NCBI GenBank assembly: GCA_030044035.1
Contig: JASHWN010000537.1
Coordinates: 1-6,943 of the forward strand
Reading direction: 5' to 3'
Source of the DNA: Xanthobacteraceae bacterium
GTDB taxonomy: Bacteria > Pseudomonadota > Alphaproteobacteria > Rhizobiales > Xanthobacteraceae
DNA length: 6,943 bases
The notes below the pieces were generated by a model. It was not told the origin of the DNA, searched no databases, and saw only the letters and a program-made list of their open reading frames with translations. This document shows positions 1-5,526 of this stretch, one piece after another. Both the position numbers and the translations under genes were made by a program. Each line of letters starts with the position of its first letter. The stretch's first letter is position 1.

Positions 1-26
1 GAAAGATTCGACGTGCGCGATACTGC

Positions 27-91
27 CGCAAGCACCGCAAGGGTATTGGGCAAGCGCCGCGCTCGCAAGTGGCGTGTTGCGGGTGCTTGCG
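27..91 (+). repeat. 14-bp inverted repeat with one bulged G (stem-loop)
   Basis: CGCAAGCACCGCAA at 27–40 is the reverse complement of 77–91 apart from one extra G at 81. All 14 pairs are Watson–Crick. The 36-nt loop (41–76) holds a further 4-bp pairing, CGCC 55–58 with GGCG 71–74. No T-run follows, so it does not resemble a Rho-independent terminator. RNA-level function is inferred only from the length of the pairing. Confidence 0.6.
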
Positions 92-93
92 CA

Positions 94-110
94 GTGCCGC
101 GCTGCGGCAC
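94..110 (+). repeat. Perfect 7-bp GC-rich hairpin, 3-nt loop
   Basis: GTGCCGC (94–100) and GCGGCAC (104–110) are exact reverse complements around the loop GCT. It lies 3 nt after the 27–91 stem, so both can form on the same transcript. No T-tract follows. It may belong to a larger structured RNA or may simply be a chance GC-rich palindrome. Confidence 0.5.
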
Positions 111-143
111 GCGGTCGCGGCAATGCGCAGCGACACTTCGCAA

Positions 144-220
144 GTTCCAGGCCGGCGGGCCGGGGCGTTTTGCATGGCTTCCATGCCGGTGCCGCCCGCC
201 ATGCCAGGGGCCGCAGGAAC
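144..220 (+). repeat. Long interrupted hairpin
   Basis: Four nested helices can be traced: GTTCC 144–148 with GGAAC 216–220; GGCC 150–153 with GGCC 209–212; GGCGGGC 154–160 with GCCCGCC 194–200; and an apical GCATGG 172–177 with CCATGC 181–186 around loop CTT. That is about 22 pairs, with an 8-nt bulge at 201–208. The shape is that of a structured RNA element, but I do not recognise a family: no SRP, RNase P or tmRNA signature motifs are present. No folding program was run. Confidence 0.45.
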
Positions 221-326
221 GCGCTGCCGGCTCTTGCCTTCGACGGCCCTTGACGATACTTAGTGCGTCAATTGAGCAACTTGCATTTGCAGTGGAACCG
301 CACCGGACCCCTGCCGAGCGCCGAAC

Positions 327-333
327 TAAGGAG
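327..333 (+). promoter_or_regulatory. Ribosome binding site of rpoZ
   Basis: TAAGGAG is a near-perfect Shine–Dalgarno sequence, with 10 nt between it and the ATG at 344. It fixes the rpoZ start and is the strongest such site in the window. Confidence 0.85.
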
Positions 334-343
334 CTGAAGCCAC

Positions 344-751
344 ATGGCCCGCGTGACCGTCGAAGATTGCATCGACAAGGTCGAGAATCGCTTCGAACTC
401 GTCCTGCTCGCCGCCCACCGCGCCCGCATGATCTCCTCTGGCTCGCAGATCGCGGTCGAGCGCGACAAGGACAAAAACCCGGTTGTGGCCCTGCGCGAGA
501 TCGCCGAAAAAGCGTTGTCGCCTGGCGACCTCAAGGAGGAACTCGTCCATTCGCTGCAGAAATACGTCGAGGTCGATGAACCTGAGCCCGAGGCCATGCC
601 CCTGATCGGCGCCCCCGGCACCGGTGTCGATGCCGACGACACCGAGGTCACCACCGAGCGGATGAGCGAAGAAGAGCTGCTCAAAGGGCTCGAGGGCCTG
701 ACGCCTCCGGAAGCCGAACCCGAGCCCGATCCGGTCGACGACGAGGAATAG
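344..751 (+). CDS. rpoZ: DNA-directed RNA polymerase omega subunit
   Basis: Omega is the small RNA polymerase subunit that helps beta-prime fold and assemble; in E. coli its N-terminus, with beta-prime, forms ppGpp binding site 1. The 135-residue product starts MARVTVEDC, nearly identical to the E. coli start, and carries the core features [14 protein letters not shown] (about residues 15–28) and VVALREIAE (about 47–55). Residues from about 76 to the end form an acidic, Pro/Glu/Asp-rich tail (for example [15 protein letters not shown]), making it longer than the roughly 90-residue E. coli protein but of a size I associate with alphaproteobacteria. The start is set by TAAGGAG 10 nt upstream. 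It stands 259 nt before rsh, the ppGpp enzyme gene, a pairing also known in E. coli (rpoZ–spoT). Identity is certain; a function for the tail is not known to me. Confidence 0.97.
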   Translation: MARVTVEDCIDKVENRFELVLLAAHRARMISSGSQIAVERDKDKNPVVALREIAEKALSPGDLKEELVHSLQKYVEVDEPEPEAMPLIGAPGTGVDADDTEVTTERMSEEELLKGLEGLTPPEAEPEPDPVDDEE

Positions 752-766
752 CGGGCTTAAGGCGCC

Positions 767-805
767 GCGGCCGCTTCGGCCGCCGATTCATTAACGAAAA
801 TCGGC
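767..805 (+). terminator. Two adjacent inverted repeats after rpoZ, possible terminator
   Basis: GCGGCCG (767–773) pairs with CGGCCGC (777–783) around a CTT loop. Overlapping its last two bases, GCCGATT (782–788) pairs with AATCGGC (799–805) around a 10-nt loop. The first begins 15 nt after the rpoZ stop. Neither is followed by a clear run of T, so intrinsic termination would be weak; a 3' stabiliser or attenuating structure between rpoZ and rsh is equally possible. The two helices share bases 782–783, so both cannot be fully formed at once. Confidence 0.35.
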
Positions 806-922
806 CATTCTCGGCGCTTGGCGGGCGGCACGTACTCGAGCCGGGCTGCCGTTGCGCTTGCCTGGTAGCGTCAGCGTCGCCCCATGATATTGTGAGTATC
901 AGGCGCCTGCCGATGCGGTCGA

Positions 923-950
923 TTGAACGGCAACGGCAGCGTTCGCTAAT
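923..950 (+). promoter_or_regulatory. Candidate promoter of rsh
   Basis: TTGAAC (923–928) matches four of six −35 consensus positions. After 16 nt, GCTAAT (945–950) matches four of six −10 positions. A start near 957 would give a leader of about 54 nt before the rsh ATG. The match is modest and found by eye; transcription of rsh by read-through from rpoZ is the alternative. Confidence 0.3.
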
Positions 951-1010
951 CGCCGTCGAGCGAGCGCCGGGAGACGGCCAAAGGATTCCCAAGAGATCGG
1001 CAAGACCGCC

Positions 1011-3386
1011 ATGCCGCAGCCGACGCCAGTGGATCTGCCTCCGGCGCAGGCCGAGCCAGAGCTCGGAGTGGCGGTCGCGCACGCTCCGGAGCTGGTGCCG
1101 ACGGCCGACGCCGCGCCGTTGCGGCCGGTTCCGACCCCTCCACAGCCCTCGCGCAAGCCGCAGCTGCTGCGGCAGTACGAGTTGATCGATCGGGTCAAGC
1201 AGTACAATCCAAAGACCAATGAGGACTTGCTCAACCGCGCCTACGTGTACGCAATGCGGGCGCATGGCGAGCAGCGGCGCGCCTCCGGCGACCCGTATTT
1301 CTCGCACCCGCTTCAGGTCGCCGCGATTCTGACCGAACTCAAGCTCGACGATGCCACCATCGCTGCGGCGCTGCTGCACGACACGATCGAGGATACCGAC
1401 GCGACCCGCGCCGAGATCGATCGCCTGTTCGGTCATGACATCGGCGTGCTGGTCGAGGGGCTGACCAAGCTGAAAAAGCTCGACCTGGTGTCGAAGGAGG
1501 CCAAGCAGGCAGAAAATCTGCGCAAGCTCCTGCTTGCCATCGCCGACGACGTCCGCGTCCTGCTGATCAAGCTCGCCGACCGCCTGCACAACATGCGCAC
1601 GCTTGCCCATCGGCCGCCGGAAGCGCGCCGCCGCACCGCGGAAGAGACGCTCGACATCTATGCGCCGCTCGCCGGTCGCATGGGCATGCAGCAGATGCGT
1701 GAGGAGCTCGAAGATTTGGCGTTTCGTGAGCTCAATCCCGATGCTCACAGGGTGATCAGCGAACGGCTCAATGCGCTGGCCGAGCGCTCGCGTGGCTGGA
1801 TCGCCGAAATCGAGCAGCAGCTCGCCAAAAAGCTTGCCGATCAGGGGATCGCAGCGGAAGTGTCCGGGCGGCGCAAGCGCGCCTATTCGATCTGGCGCAA
1901 GATGGAGCGCAAGGCCGTCGGCTTCGAGCAGCTCTCCGACGTCCTCGGATTCCGCGTCGTCCTCGGCACCGTCGCCGAGTGCTACCAGGCGCTCGGCATC
2001 GTGCACACCAGCTGGCCGGTCGTGCCCGGCCGCTTCAAGGACTACATCTCCACGCCCAAGCAGAACGATTACCGCTCGATCCATTCCACCGTGATCGGTC
2101 CGGGCAAGCAGCGCGTCGAGCTGCAGATCCGCACCCGCGAAATGCAGCAGATTGCCGAATACGGCATCGCCGCGCATGCGCTGTACAAAGACGGCCTCGG
2201 CTCGCCGACCGAGATGCTGTCGCGCGAATCGAGCGCTTACGCGTGGCTACGCCGCACGATCGAGCTTTTGGCTGAGGGCTCAAATCCGGAAGAGTTCCTC
2301 GAGCACACCAAGCTCGAACTGTTCCACGACCAGGTGTTCTGCTTCACGCCTAAGGGCAAGCTGATCGCGCTGCCGCGCGGCGCTACGCCGATCGATTTCG
2401 CCTATGCGGTGCATACCGACGTCGGCAACATGGCAATCGGCGCCAAGATCAACGGCAAGATCGGCCCGCTCAGCGCGCCGTTGCAGAATGGCGACGAGGT
2501 GCAAATCCTGACCTCGTCGGCGCAGGTCGCGCCGCCGACGGCCTGGGAATCGATCGTCGTCACCGGCAAGGCGCGCGCCTCGATCCGCCGCGCCACGCGT
2601 GAGGCGGTGCGCAGCCAGTATTCGGCGTTCGGCCGTCGCCTGGTCGAGCGGCTGTGTCAGCGCGCCAAGATCGCCTACTCAGACGAGCAGCTCGAAGGCG
2701 CGCTGCCGCGGCTCGCCCGCGCCTCGATCGATGACGTCATGGCGGCGGTCGGGCGCAGCGAAATGCGCGCCGCCGACGTGGTGCGCGCCATGTATCCGGA
2801 CTACAAGGACGAGCGCGTAACGCCGCCGGCGGCGAAGAGCGAAAGCGGCTGGTTCGGCCTAAAGCGCGCCAAGGCGGTGAAGTTCAAGCTGCCGGGTGGC
2901 GGCGGCAGCGGGGGCGGGGGCGGTGGCGGCGATGGCGCGATCCCGATCCGGGGCATCAACACCGATCTGCCGGTACGCTTTGCGCCGAACGGCGGCGCGG
3001 TGCCGGGCGACCGCATCGTCGGCATCATGACGCCGGGCGAGGGTATCACCATCTACCCGATTCAGTCGCCGGCGCTCACCGAGTTCGAGGACCAGCCGGA
3101 ACGCTGGCTCGACTTGCGCTGGGACATCGACGACGAGACGACGCAGCGCTTCCCGGCGCGCCTTGCGGTGCACTCGGTCAACGAGCCGGGTACGCTGGCG
3201 CAGATCGCGCAGGTCATCGCCGAGCACGACGGCAACATCGACAACGTCAAGATGACGCGCCAGTCGCCGGATTTCACCGAAATGACGATCGATCTCGAGG
3301 TCTATAACCTCAAGCACCTCACCTCGATCATCTCGCAGCTGCGGGCGAAGAAGGTGGTCGCCAGTGCCGAGCGGGTGAACGGTTAG
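1011..3386 (+). CDS. rsh: Bifunctional (p)ppGpp synthetase/hydrolase, RelA/SpoT family
   Basis: This cytosolic enzyme makes (p)ppGpp from ATP and GDP/GTP and hydrolyses it, setting the stringent response. The 791 residues show: a Pro/Ala-rich leader (1–51); an HD hydrolase domain with its metal ligands H99, H123–D124 and D190, spaced exactly as in the Streptococcus Rel enzyme; a synthetase domain with GRRKRAYSIWRKM, D310 and E370 (VELQIRT); a TGS domain (about 442–503); a helical part; an RIS region (about 650–715); and a C-terminal ACT domain (about 716–789). Both active sites look intact, so it should be bifunctional. A 12-residue Gly/Ser linker sits at 629–640. The RIS motif reads NGGAVPGDRIVG where many Rel proteins have cysteines, so it cannot be a Cys zinc finger. 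No good Shine–Dalgarno is seen; ATG 1011 is the only ATG before the conserved part. No stop, frameshift or missing catalytic residue is seen. Confidence 0.97.
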   Translation: MPQPTPVDLPPAQAEPELGVAVAHAPELVPTADAAPLRPVPTPPQPSRKPQLLRQYELIDRVKQYNPKTNEDLLNRAYVYAMRAHGEQRRASGDPYFSHPLQVAAILTELKLDDATIAAALLHDTIEDTDATRAEIDRLFGHDIGVLVEGLTKLKKLDLVSKEAKQAENLRKLLLAIADDVRVLLIKLADRLHNMRTLAHRPPEARRRTAEETLDIYAPLAGRMGMQQMREELEDLAFRELNPDAHRVISERLNALAERSRGWIAEIEQQLAKKLADQGIAAEVSGRRKRAYSIWRKMERKAVGFEQLSDVLGFRVVLGTVAECYQALGIVHTSWPVVPGRFKDYISTPKQNDYRSIHSTVIGPGKQRVELQIRTREMQQIAEYGIAAHALYKDGLGSPTEMLSRESSAYAWLRRTIELLAEGSNPEEFLEHTKLELFHDQVFCFTPKGKLIALPRGATPIDFAYAVHTDVGNMAIGAKINGKIGPLSAPLQNGDEVQILTSSAQVAPPTAWESIVVTGKARASIRRATREAVRSQYSAFGRRLVERLCQRAKIAYSDEQLEGALPRLARASIDDVMAAVGRSEMRAADVVRAMYPDYKDERVTPPAAKSESGWFGLKRAKAVKFKLPGGGGSGGGGGGGDGAIPIRGINTDLPVRFAPNGGAVPGDRIVGIMTPGEGITIYPIQSPALTEFEDQPERWLDLRWDIDDETTQRFPARLAVHSVNEPGTLAQIAQVIAEHDGNIDNVKMTRQSPDFTEMTIDLEVYNLKHLTSIISQLRAKKVVASAERVNG

Positions 3387-3406
3387 CCCACACTGCTGCT
3401 GTGCAG

Positions 3407-3435
3407 TTGCGATTTGGCCGTCAATCTCGTATATA
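3407..3435 (+). promoter_or_regulatory. Candidate vapBC promoter
   Basis: TTGCGA (3407–3412) and TATATA (3430–3435) are separated by exactly 17 nt, each matching four of six consensus positions. Transcription would start near 3442, about 19 nt before the vapB ATG. The −10 lies inside the palindromic candidate operator, the arrangement expected for an autoregulated toxin–antitoxin operon. Found by eye, not tested. Confidence 0.5.
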
Positions 3436-3451
3436 CGTGACGGGATATACG
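3428..3451 (+). promoter_or_regulatory. Palindromic candidate VapB/VapBC operator
   Basis: CGTATAT (3428–3434) and ATATACG (3445–3451) are exact reverse complements separated by 10 nt. The left arm also contains a direct copy of ATATACG (3431–3437), and GTATATAC (3429–3436) is itself palindromic. The site covers the −10 and the expected transcription start and ends at the Shine–Dalgarno GGAG (3451–3454). VapB antitoxins with a swapped-hairpin DNA-binding fold bind such repeats in their own promoter, so an autorepression site is a reasonable inference. Confidence 0.5.
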
Positions 3452-3460
3452 GAGATCGCG

Positions 3461-3688
3461 ATGGCATCGGCGCGCATTTTCAAGTCAGGAAATAGTCAGG
3501 CCGTCCGACTGCCCAAGGAATTCCGCTTTGACAGCGACGAAGTGGAAATCTTCCGGCGCGGCGACGAGGTTGTCCTGCGCGAAAAATCCAAGGGAATGGC
3601 GCGTGCATTCGAACTGATAGCAAGTCTTCCTATCGAAGATTTGGCAGATGAGCTTGATGAACTGCCTCCGGAGCGTGAAGGCCTGTGA
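3461..3688 (+). CDS. vapB: VapB-type antitoxin, AbrB/SpoVT-like fold
   Basis: This 75-residue protein is the likely antitoxin for the VapC toxin encoded next to it. Residues 1–45 (starting MASARIFKSGNSQAVRLPKE) have the classic swapped-hairpin AbrB-like DNA-binding pattern of VapB/VagC antitoxins: a basic, Ser/Gly-Asn-Ser-Gln turn, then LPKEF and a strand pair ending VVLREK. The acidic, Leu-rich tail (about 46–75) is where family members wrap the toxin. ATG 3461 is chosen because GGAG (3451–3454) lies 6 nt upstream; a longer in-frame GTG at 3401 would start upstream of the promoter −10. It overlaps vapC by 4 nt (GTGA), a usual coupling that keeps antitoxin ahead of toxin. Codons are less GC-rich than in rsh or pdxJ, suggesting acquisition from elsewhere. 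Confidence 0.9.
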   Translation: MASARIFKSGNSQAVRLPKEFRFDSDEVEIFRRGDEVVLREKSKGMARAFELIASLPIEDLADELDELPPEREGL

Positions 3689-4095
3689 CCAAGCCTCGCT
3701 ATCTCCTAGACACCGATACCTTTGTTTATATTCGCCGCGGCCGACCTGAACGAGCGCGTATCCGATTCGACCGGCTGGAGCGTGGAGAGTCAGCGCTATC
3801 GGTCATCACTTACGGTGAGTTAATTTATGGCATCGAAGAAAAAGCTACCGGCCCGGAGCCTTGGCGAGCATTGGAAGAGCTGACGCAGTTGATCCAAGTC
3901 CTTCCGCTGCCGCCGGAGGCTGGCAACGTCTATGGCTCCATCCGTGCCGAACTCACTGCTCGAGGCGAAATGATCGGCGCCAACGATCTTTGGATCGCTG
4001 CTCACGCGCGATTGCTGGACCTAACGTTGGTCACTAACAATGAACGCGAATTTCGTCGCGTCCCTCGTTTGAGGGTCGAGAACTGGATCAAATAA
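3685..4095 (+). CDS. vapC: VapC-type PIN-domain ribonuclease toxin
   Basis: VapC toxins are Mg-dependent RNases that cut tRNA or rRNA and stop translation until neutralised by VapB. The 136-residue protein is a complete PIN domain: D9 in LLDTDTFVY, E45 in ITYGEL, D101 in GANDLWIAAHA, and TNNEREFRRVP (117–127) near the end, closing with the family-typical VENW. All expected acidic residues are present, so it should be active. Its RNA target cannot be read from the sequence. The start is GTG 3685, which overlaps the vapB stop; GAAGG (3677–3681) can serve as ribosome site, and the next in-frame ATG (residue 96) is far inside the domain. A/T-ending codons such as gag-tta-att-tat stand out from the neighbours. 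It ends 18 nt before pdxJ. Confidence 0.93.
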   Translation: MTKPRYLLDTDTFVYIRRGRPERARIRFDRLERGESALSVITYGELIYGIEEKATGPEPWRALEELTQLIQVLPLPPEAGNVYGSIRAELTARGEMIGANDLWIAAHARLLDLTLVTNNEREFRRVPRLRVENWIK

Positions 4096-4113
4096 GCTGG
4101 GCCTTTCAGGATC

Positions 4114-4896
4114 ATGCCGGTTTCGTTACCCATCCGCCTCGGCGTCAACATCGACCACGTTGCCACGGTGCGCAACGCGCGCGGCGGACGGCATCCCGAT
4201 CCGCTGCGGGCGGCGGAGATCGCGATTGCGGCCGGGGCCGACGGCATTACCGCGCATCTGCGCGAAGATCGCCGCCACATCGTCGATGACGACATCGCGC
4301 GGTTGAAGGAGCGCATCAAAAAGCCGCTCAATCTCGAAATGGCAGCGACCGCGGAGATGGTCGGTATCGCCAAAAGGGTGCGGCCGCATGCGGCCTGCAT
4401 CGTGCCGGAGCGGCGGGCAGAACGCACCACCGAGGGCGGCCTTGATGCCGCGGGTCAGTGCGAGGCCTTACGCGCGGCGGTCGGCGAATTGACCGCATGC
4501 GGCATCCGCGTGTCCTTGTTCATTGCCGCCGAGCCGGCGCAGATCGACGCGGCGCGCGCCATCGGTGCGCCGGTCATCGAAATCCATACCGGCGCGTGGT
4601 GCGATGCCGCAGCGGCCGGTGACGACGCAGCTGCAGCGGCCGAATTCGACCGCATCGTGCGCGGCGCCGCACGTGCCAAAAGCTTCGGGCTTGAAGTTCA
4701 TGCCGGACACGGCCTCGATTTCGCAACGGCGGAGACGATTGCCGCGTTGCCGGAAATCGTCGAACTCAATATTGGTCATTTCCTTATCGGCGAGGCCATT
4801 TTCGACGGGCTCAGCGCCGTCGTGCGCGCCATGCGCGCGGCGATGGACCGCGGTCGCGCCAGAGCCGGGGCGGCCGGGGCCGGGACGGCACGATGA
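4114..4896 (+). CDS. pdxJ: Pyridoxine 5'-phosphate synthase
   Basis: PdxJ closes the ring of vitamin B6 by condensing 1-deoxyxylulose 5-phosphate with 3-amino-1-hydroxyacetone 1-phosphate, giving pyridoxine 5'-phosphate in the DXP-dependent pathway. The 260-residue TIM-barrel protein shows the family motifs in order: [16 protein letters not shown] (10–25), [11 protein letters not shown] (46–56), NLEMA with E75, [15 protein letters not shown] (97–111), HAGHGLD (196–202) and [14 protein letters not shown] (217–230). All active-site regions are intact. It is slightly longer than the E. coli enzyme because of an Ala/Gly/Arg tail after about residue 245, encoded by very GC-rich DNA. AGGA (4108–4111) lies only 2 nt from the ATG, an unusually short spacing. 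It follows vapC by 18 nt and overlaps acpS by 4 nt (ATGA), so it is probably transcribed with both. Confidence 0.98.
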   Translation: MPVSLPIRLGVNIDHVATVRNARGGRHPDPLRAAEIAIAAGADGITAHLREDRRHIVDDDIARLKERIKKPLNLEMAATAEMVGIAKRVRPHAACIVPERRAERTTEGGLDAAGQCEALRAAVGELTACGIRVSLFIAAEPAQIDAARAIGAPVIEIHTGAWCDAAAAGDDAAAAAEFDRIVRGAARAKSFGLEVHAGHGLDFATAETIAALPEIVELNIGHFLIGEAIFDGLSAVVRAMRAAMDRGRARAGAAGAGTAR

Positions 4897-5300
4897 TCAT
4901 CGGCATCGGCTCCGACATCACCGATGTGCGCCGCATCGCGAAAGTGATCGAACGTCACGGTGACCGCTTCATCGACCGCGTCTTCACCGCAGCCGAGCGC
5001 GAGCGCGCCGAGCGTCGGCGCAACCGCGTCGAAACCTACGCCAAGCGTTTCGCCGCCAAGGAGGCGTGCGCCAAAGCTTTGGGCACGGGGCTGCGCGCCG
5101 GCGTGTGGTGGCGCGACATGGGCGTGGTCAATCTCGTCTCGGGACGGCCGACCTTGGTGCTGACTGGCGGCGCCAAGCGGCGGCTCGATGCGATCACGCC
5201 CGCTGGCTACGAGGCGCGGATCGAGCTGACCATCACCGATGAGGGTCCGATGGCGCACGCCTTCGTCATCATCTGGGCATTCGCCGTGCCGGCCGGCTGA
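4893..5300 (+). CDS. acpS: Holo-[acyl-carrier-protein] synthase
   Basis: AcpS moves the 4'-phosphopantetheine arm from coenzyme A onto a serine of apo-ACP, activating it for fatty-acid synthesis. The 135-residue protein starts [15 protein letters not shown], with the Mg ligand D8, and carries [15 protein letters not shown] with E57, the two signature sites of the family (E. coli D9 and E58). The C-terminal half has the usual strand pattern ending with MAHAFVII. Length is normal for the trimeric AcpS class. Its ATG overlaps the pdxJ stop (ATGA), suggesting translational coupling, and only a weak GGGA (4882–4885) is available as ribosome site. The pdxJ–acpS pairing is widespread in proteobacteria. 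Confidence 0.96.
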   Translation: MIIGIGSDITDVRRIAKVIERHGDRFIDRVFTAAERERAERRRNRVETYAKRFAAKEACAKALGTGLRAGVWWRDMGVVNLVSGRPTLVLTGGAKRRLDAITPAGYEARIELTITDEGPMAHAFVIIWAFAVPAG

Positions 5301-5526
5301 TCGCGATGGCTATGAAGGCAGCGTCAAGGCGGGCGCGCTTCGGCCGCGAATTAAAAACTTCGTTATACCACCCAAAGAATGCTCATAACGCGCTGAAAGG
5401 ACTTGCGAAAATTTGGCTGGCGCGCGCCGCGGCGAATCCCCGCGTGCAATTGCGCGTGCCCCTCCCAGAGGCTACAAGGGCGCGGGCGTGCAGCGCGGCG
5501 AATGACAGATGCAGGACAATAGGCGA
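5301..5526 (+). other. Gap between acpS and lepB with a doubtful 74-codon ORF
   Basis: An ORF of 74 codons runs from ATG 5306 to a TGA at 5528–5530 that overlaps the lepB ATG by 4 nt. Its product would be basic (for example RELKTSLYHPKNAHNALKG) and resembles nothing I know. Against it: no Shine–Dalgarno, several rare codons (TTA, ATA, AGA), and roughly 63% G/C at third positions by hand count, which looks lower than in the neighbouring genes. The first part (5349–5390) is A/T-rich for this genome, with TTATAC at 5363–5368 that could be a −10, but no convincing −35. A direct repeat CGCGTGC occurs at 5441–5447 and 5453–5459. A promoter region for lepB–rnc is the more likely role. Confidence 0.35.

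Larger units (their letters stand above)
1..343. other. Non-coding stretch upstream of rpoZ, rich in inverted repeats
   Basis: No protein family is recognisable here in any frame. Several frames stay open only because the DNA is GC-rich, and their translations are Arg/Ala/Cys-rich nonsense. What can be seen is folding potential: a 14-bp stem with one bulge (27–40 with 77–91), a 7-bp hairpin (94–110) and an interrupted long hairpin (144–220), plus repeated CGCAAG words. Near the right end is a −35-like TTGACG at 250–255, but no good −10 lies 16–18 nt downstream, so a promoter for rpoZ can only be suspected. A clean Shine–Dalgarno TAAGGAG (327–333) precedes rpoZ. The stretch could be an unrecognised small RNA, a structured leader, or the 3' tail of an upstream gene outside the window. 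Confidence 0.5.

Noticed and set aside
1..60. GATTCGAC at 5–12 resembling the 5' part of a tmRNA
   Set aside because: No tag-peptide reading frame (Ala-Asn-Asp type), no CCA-ending acceptor and no partner stem were found; the octamer alone is too short to support tmRNA.
13..579. 188-codon plus-strand frame running from the upstream region into rpoZ
   Set aside because: It crosses the rpoZ Shine–Dalgarno and half of rpoZ out of frame, and the translation is Arg/Pro/Cys-rich with no motif.
892..1185. 97-codon frame overlapping the rsh start
   Set aside because: Arg-rich translation without motifs, overlapping the start of a certain gene in another frame.
681..2177. 498-codon open frame on the minus strand opposite rsh
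   Set aside because: It is antisense to the well-conserved Rsh hydrolase and synthetase domains; its product is His/Asp/Arg-rich without motifs, a usual shadow in GC-rich DNA.
3392..3407. Small hairpin ACTGC/GCAGT after rsh as a terminator
   Set aside because: Only 5 bp with a 6-nt loop and no T-run; too weak to call.
3401..3460. Upstream GTG start that would lengthen VapB by 20 residues
   Set aside because: It lies upstream of the likely −10 and operator, has no ribosome site, and the extra residues do not fit the family; ATG 3461 has GGAG at the right distance.
5351..5366. Possible CtrA site (TTAA-N7-TTAA) before lepB
   Set aside because: The second half reads GTTA rather than TTAA, so the match is too poor to claim.
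5509..5526. Upstream ATG start of lepB
   Set aside because: No Shine–Dalgarno precedes it and the added residues MQDNRR are not typical; 5527 is better placed, though the difference is only six residues.
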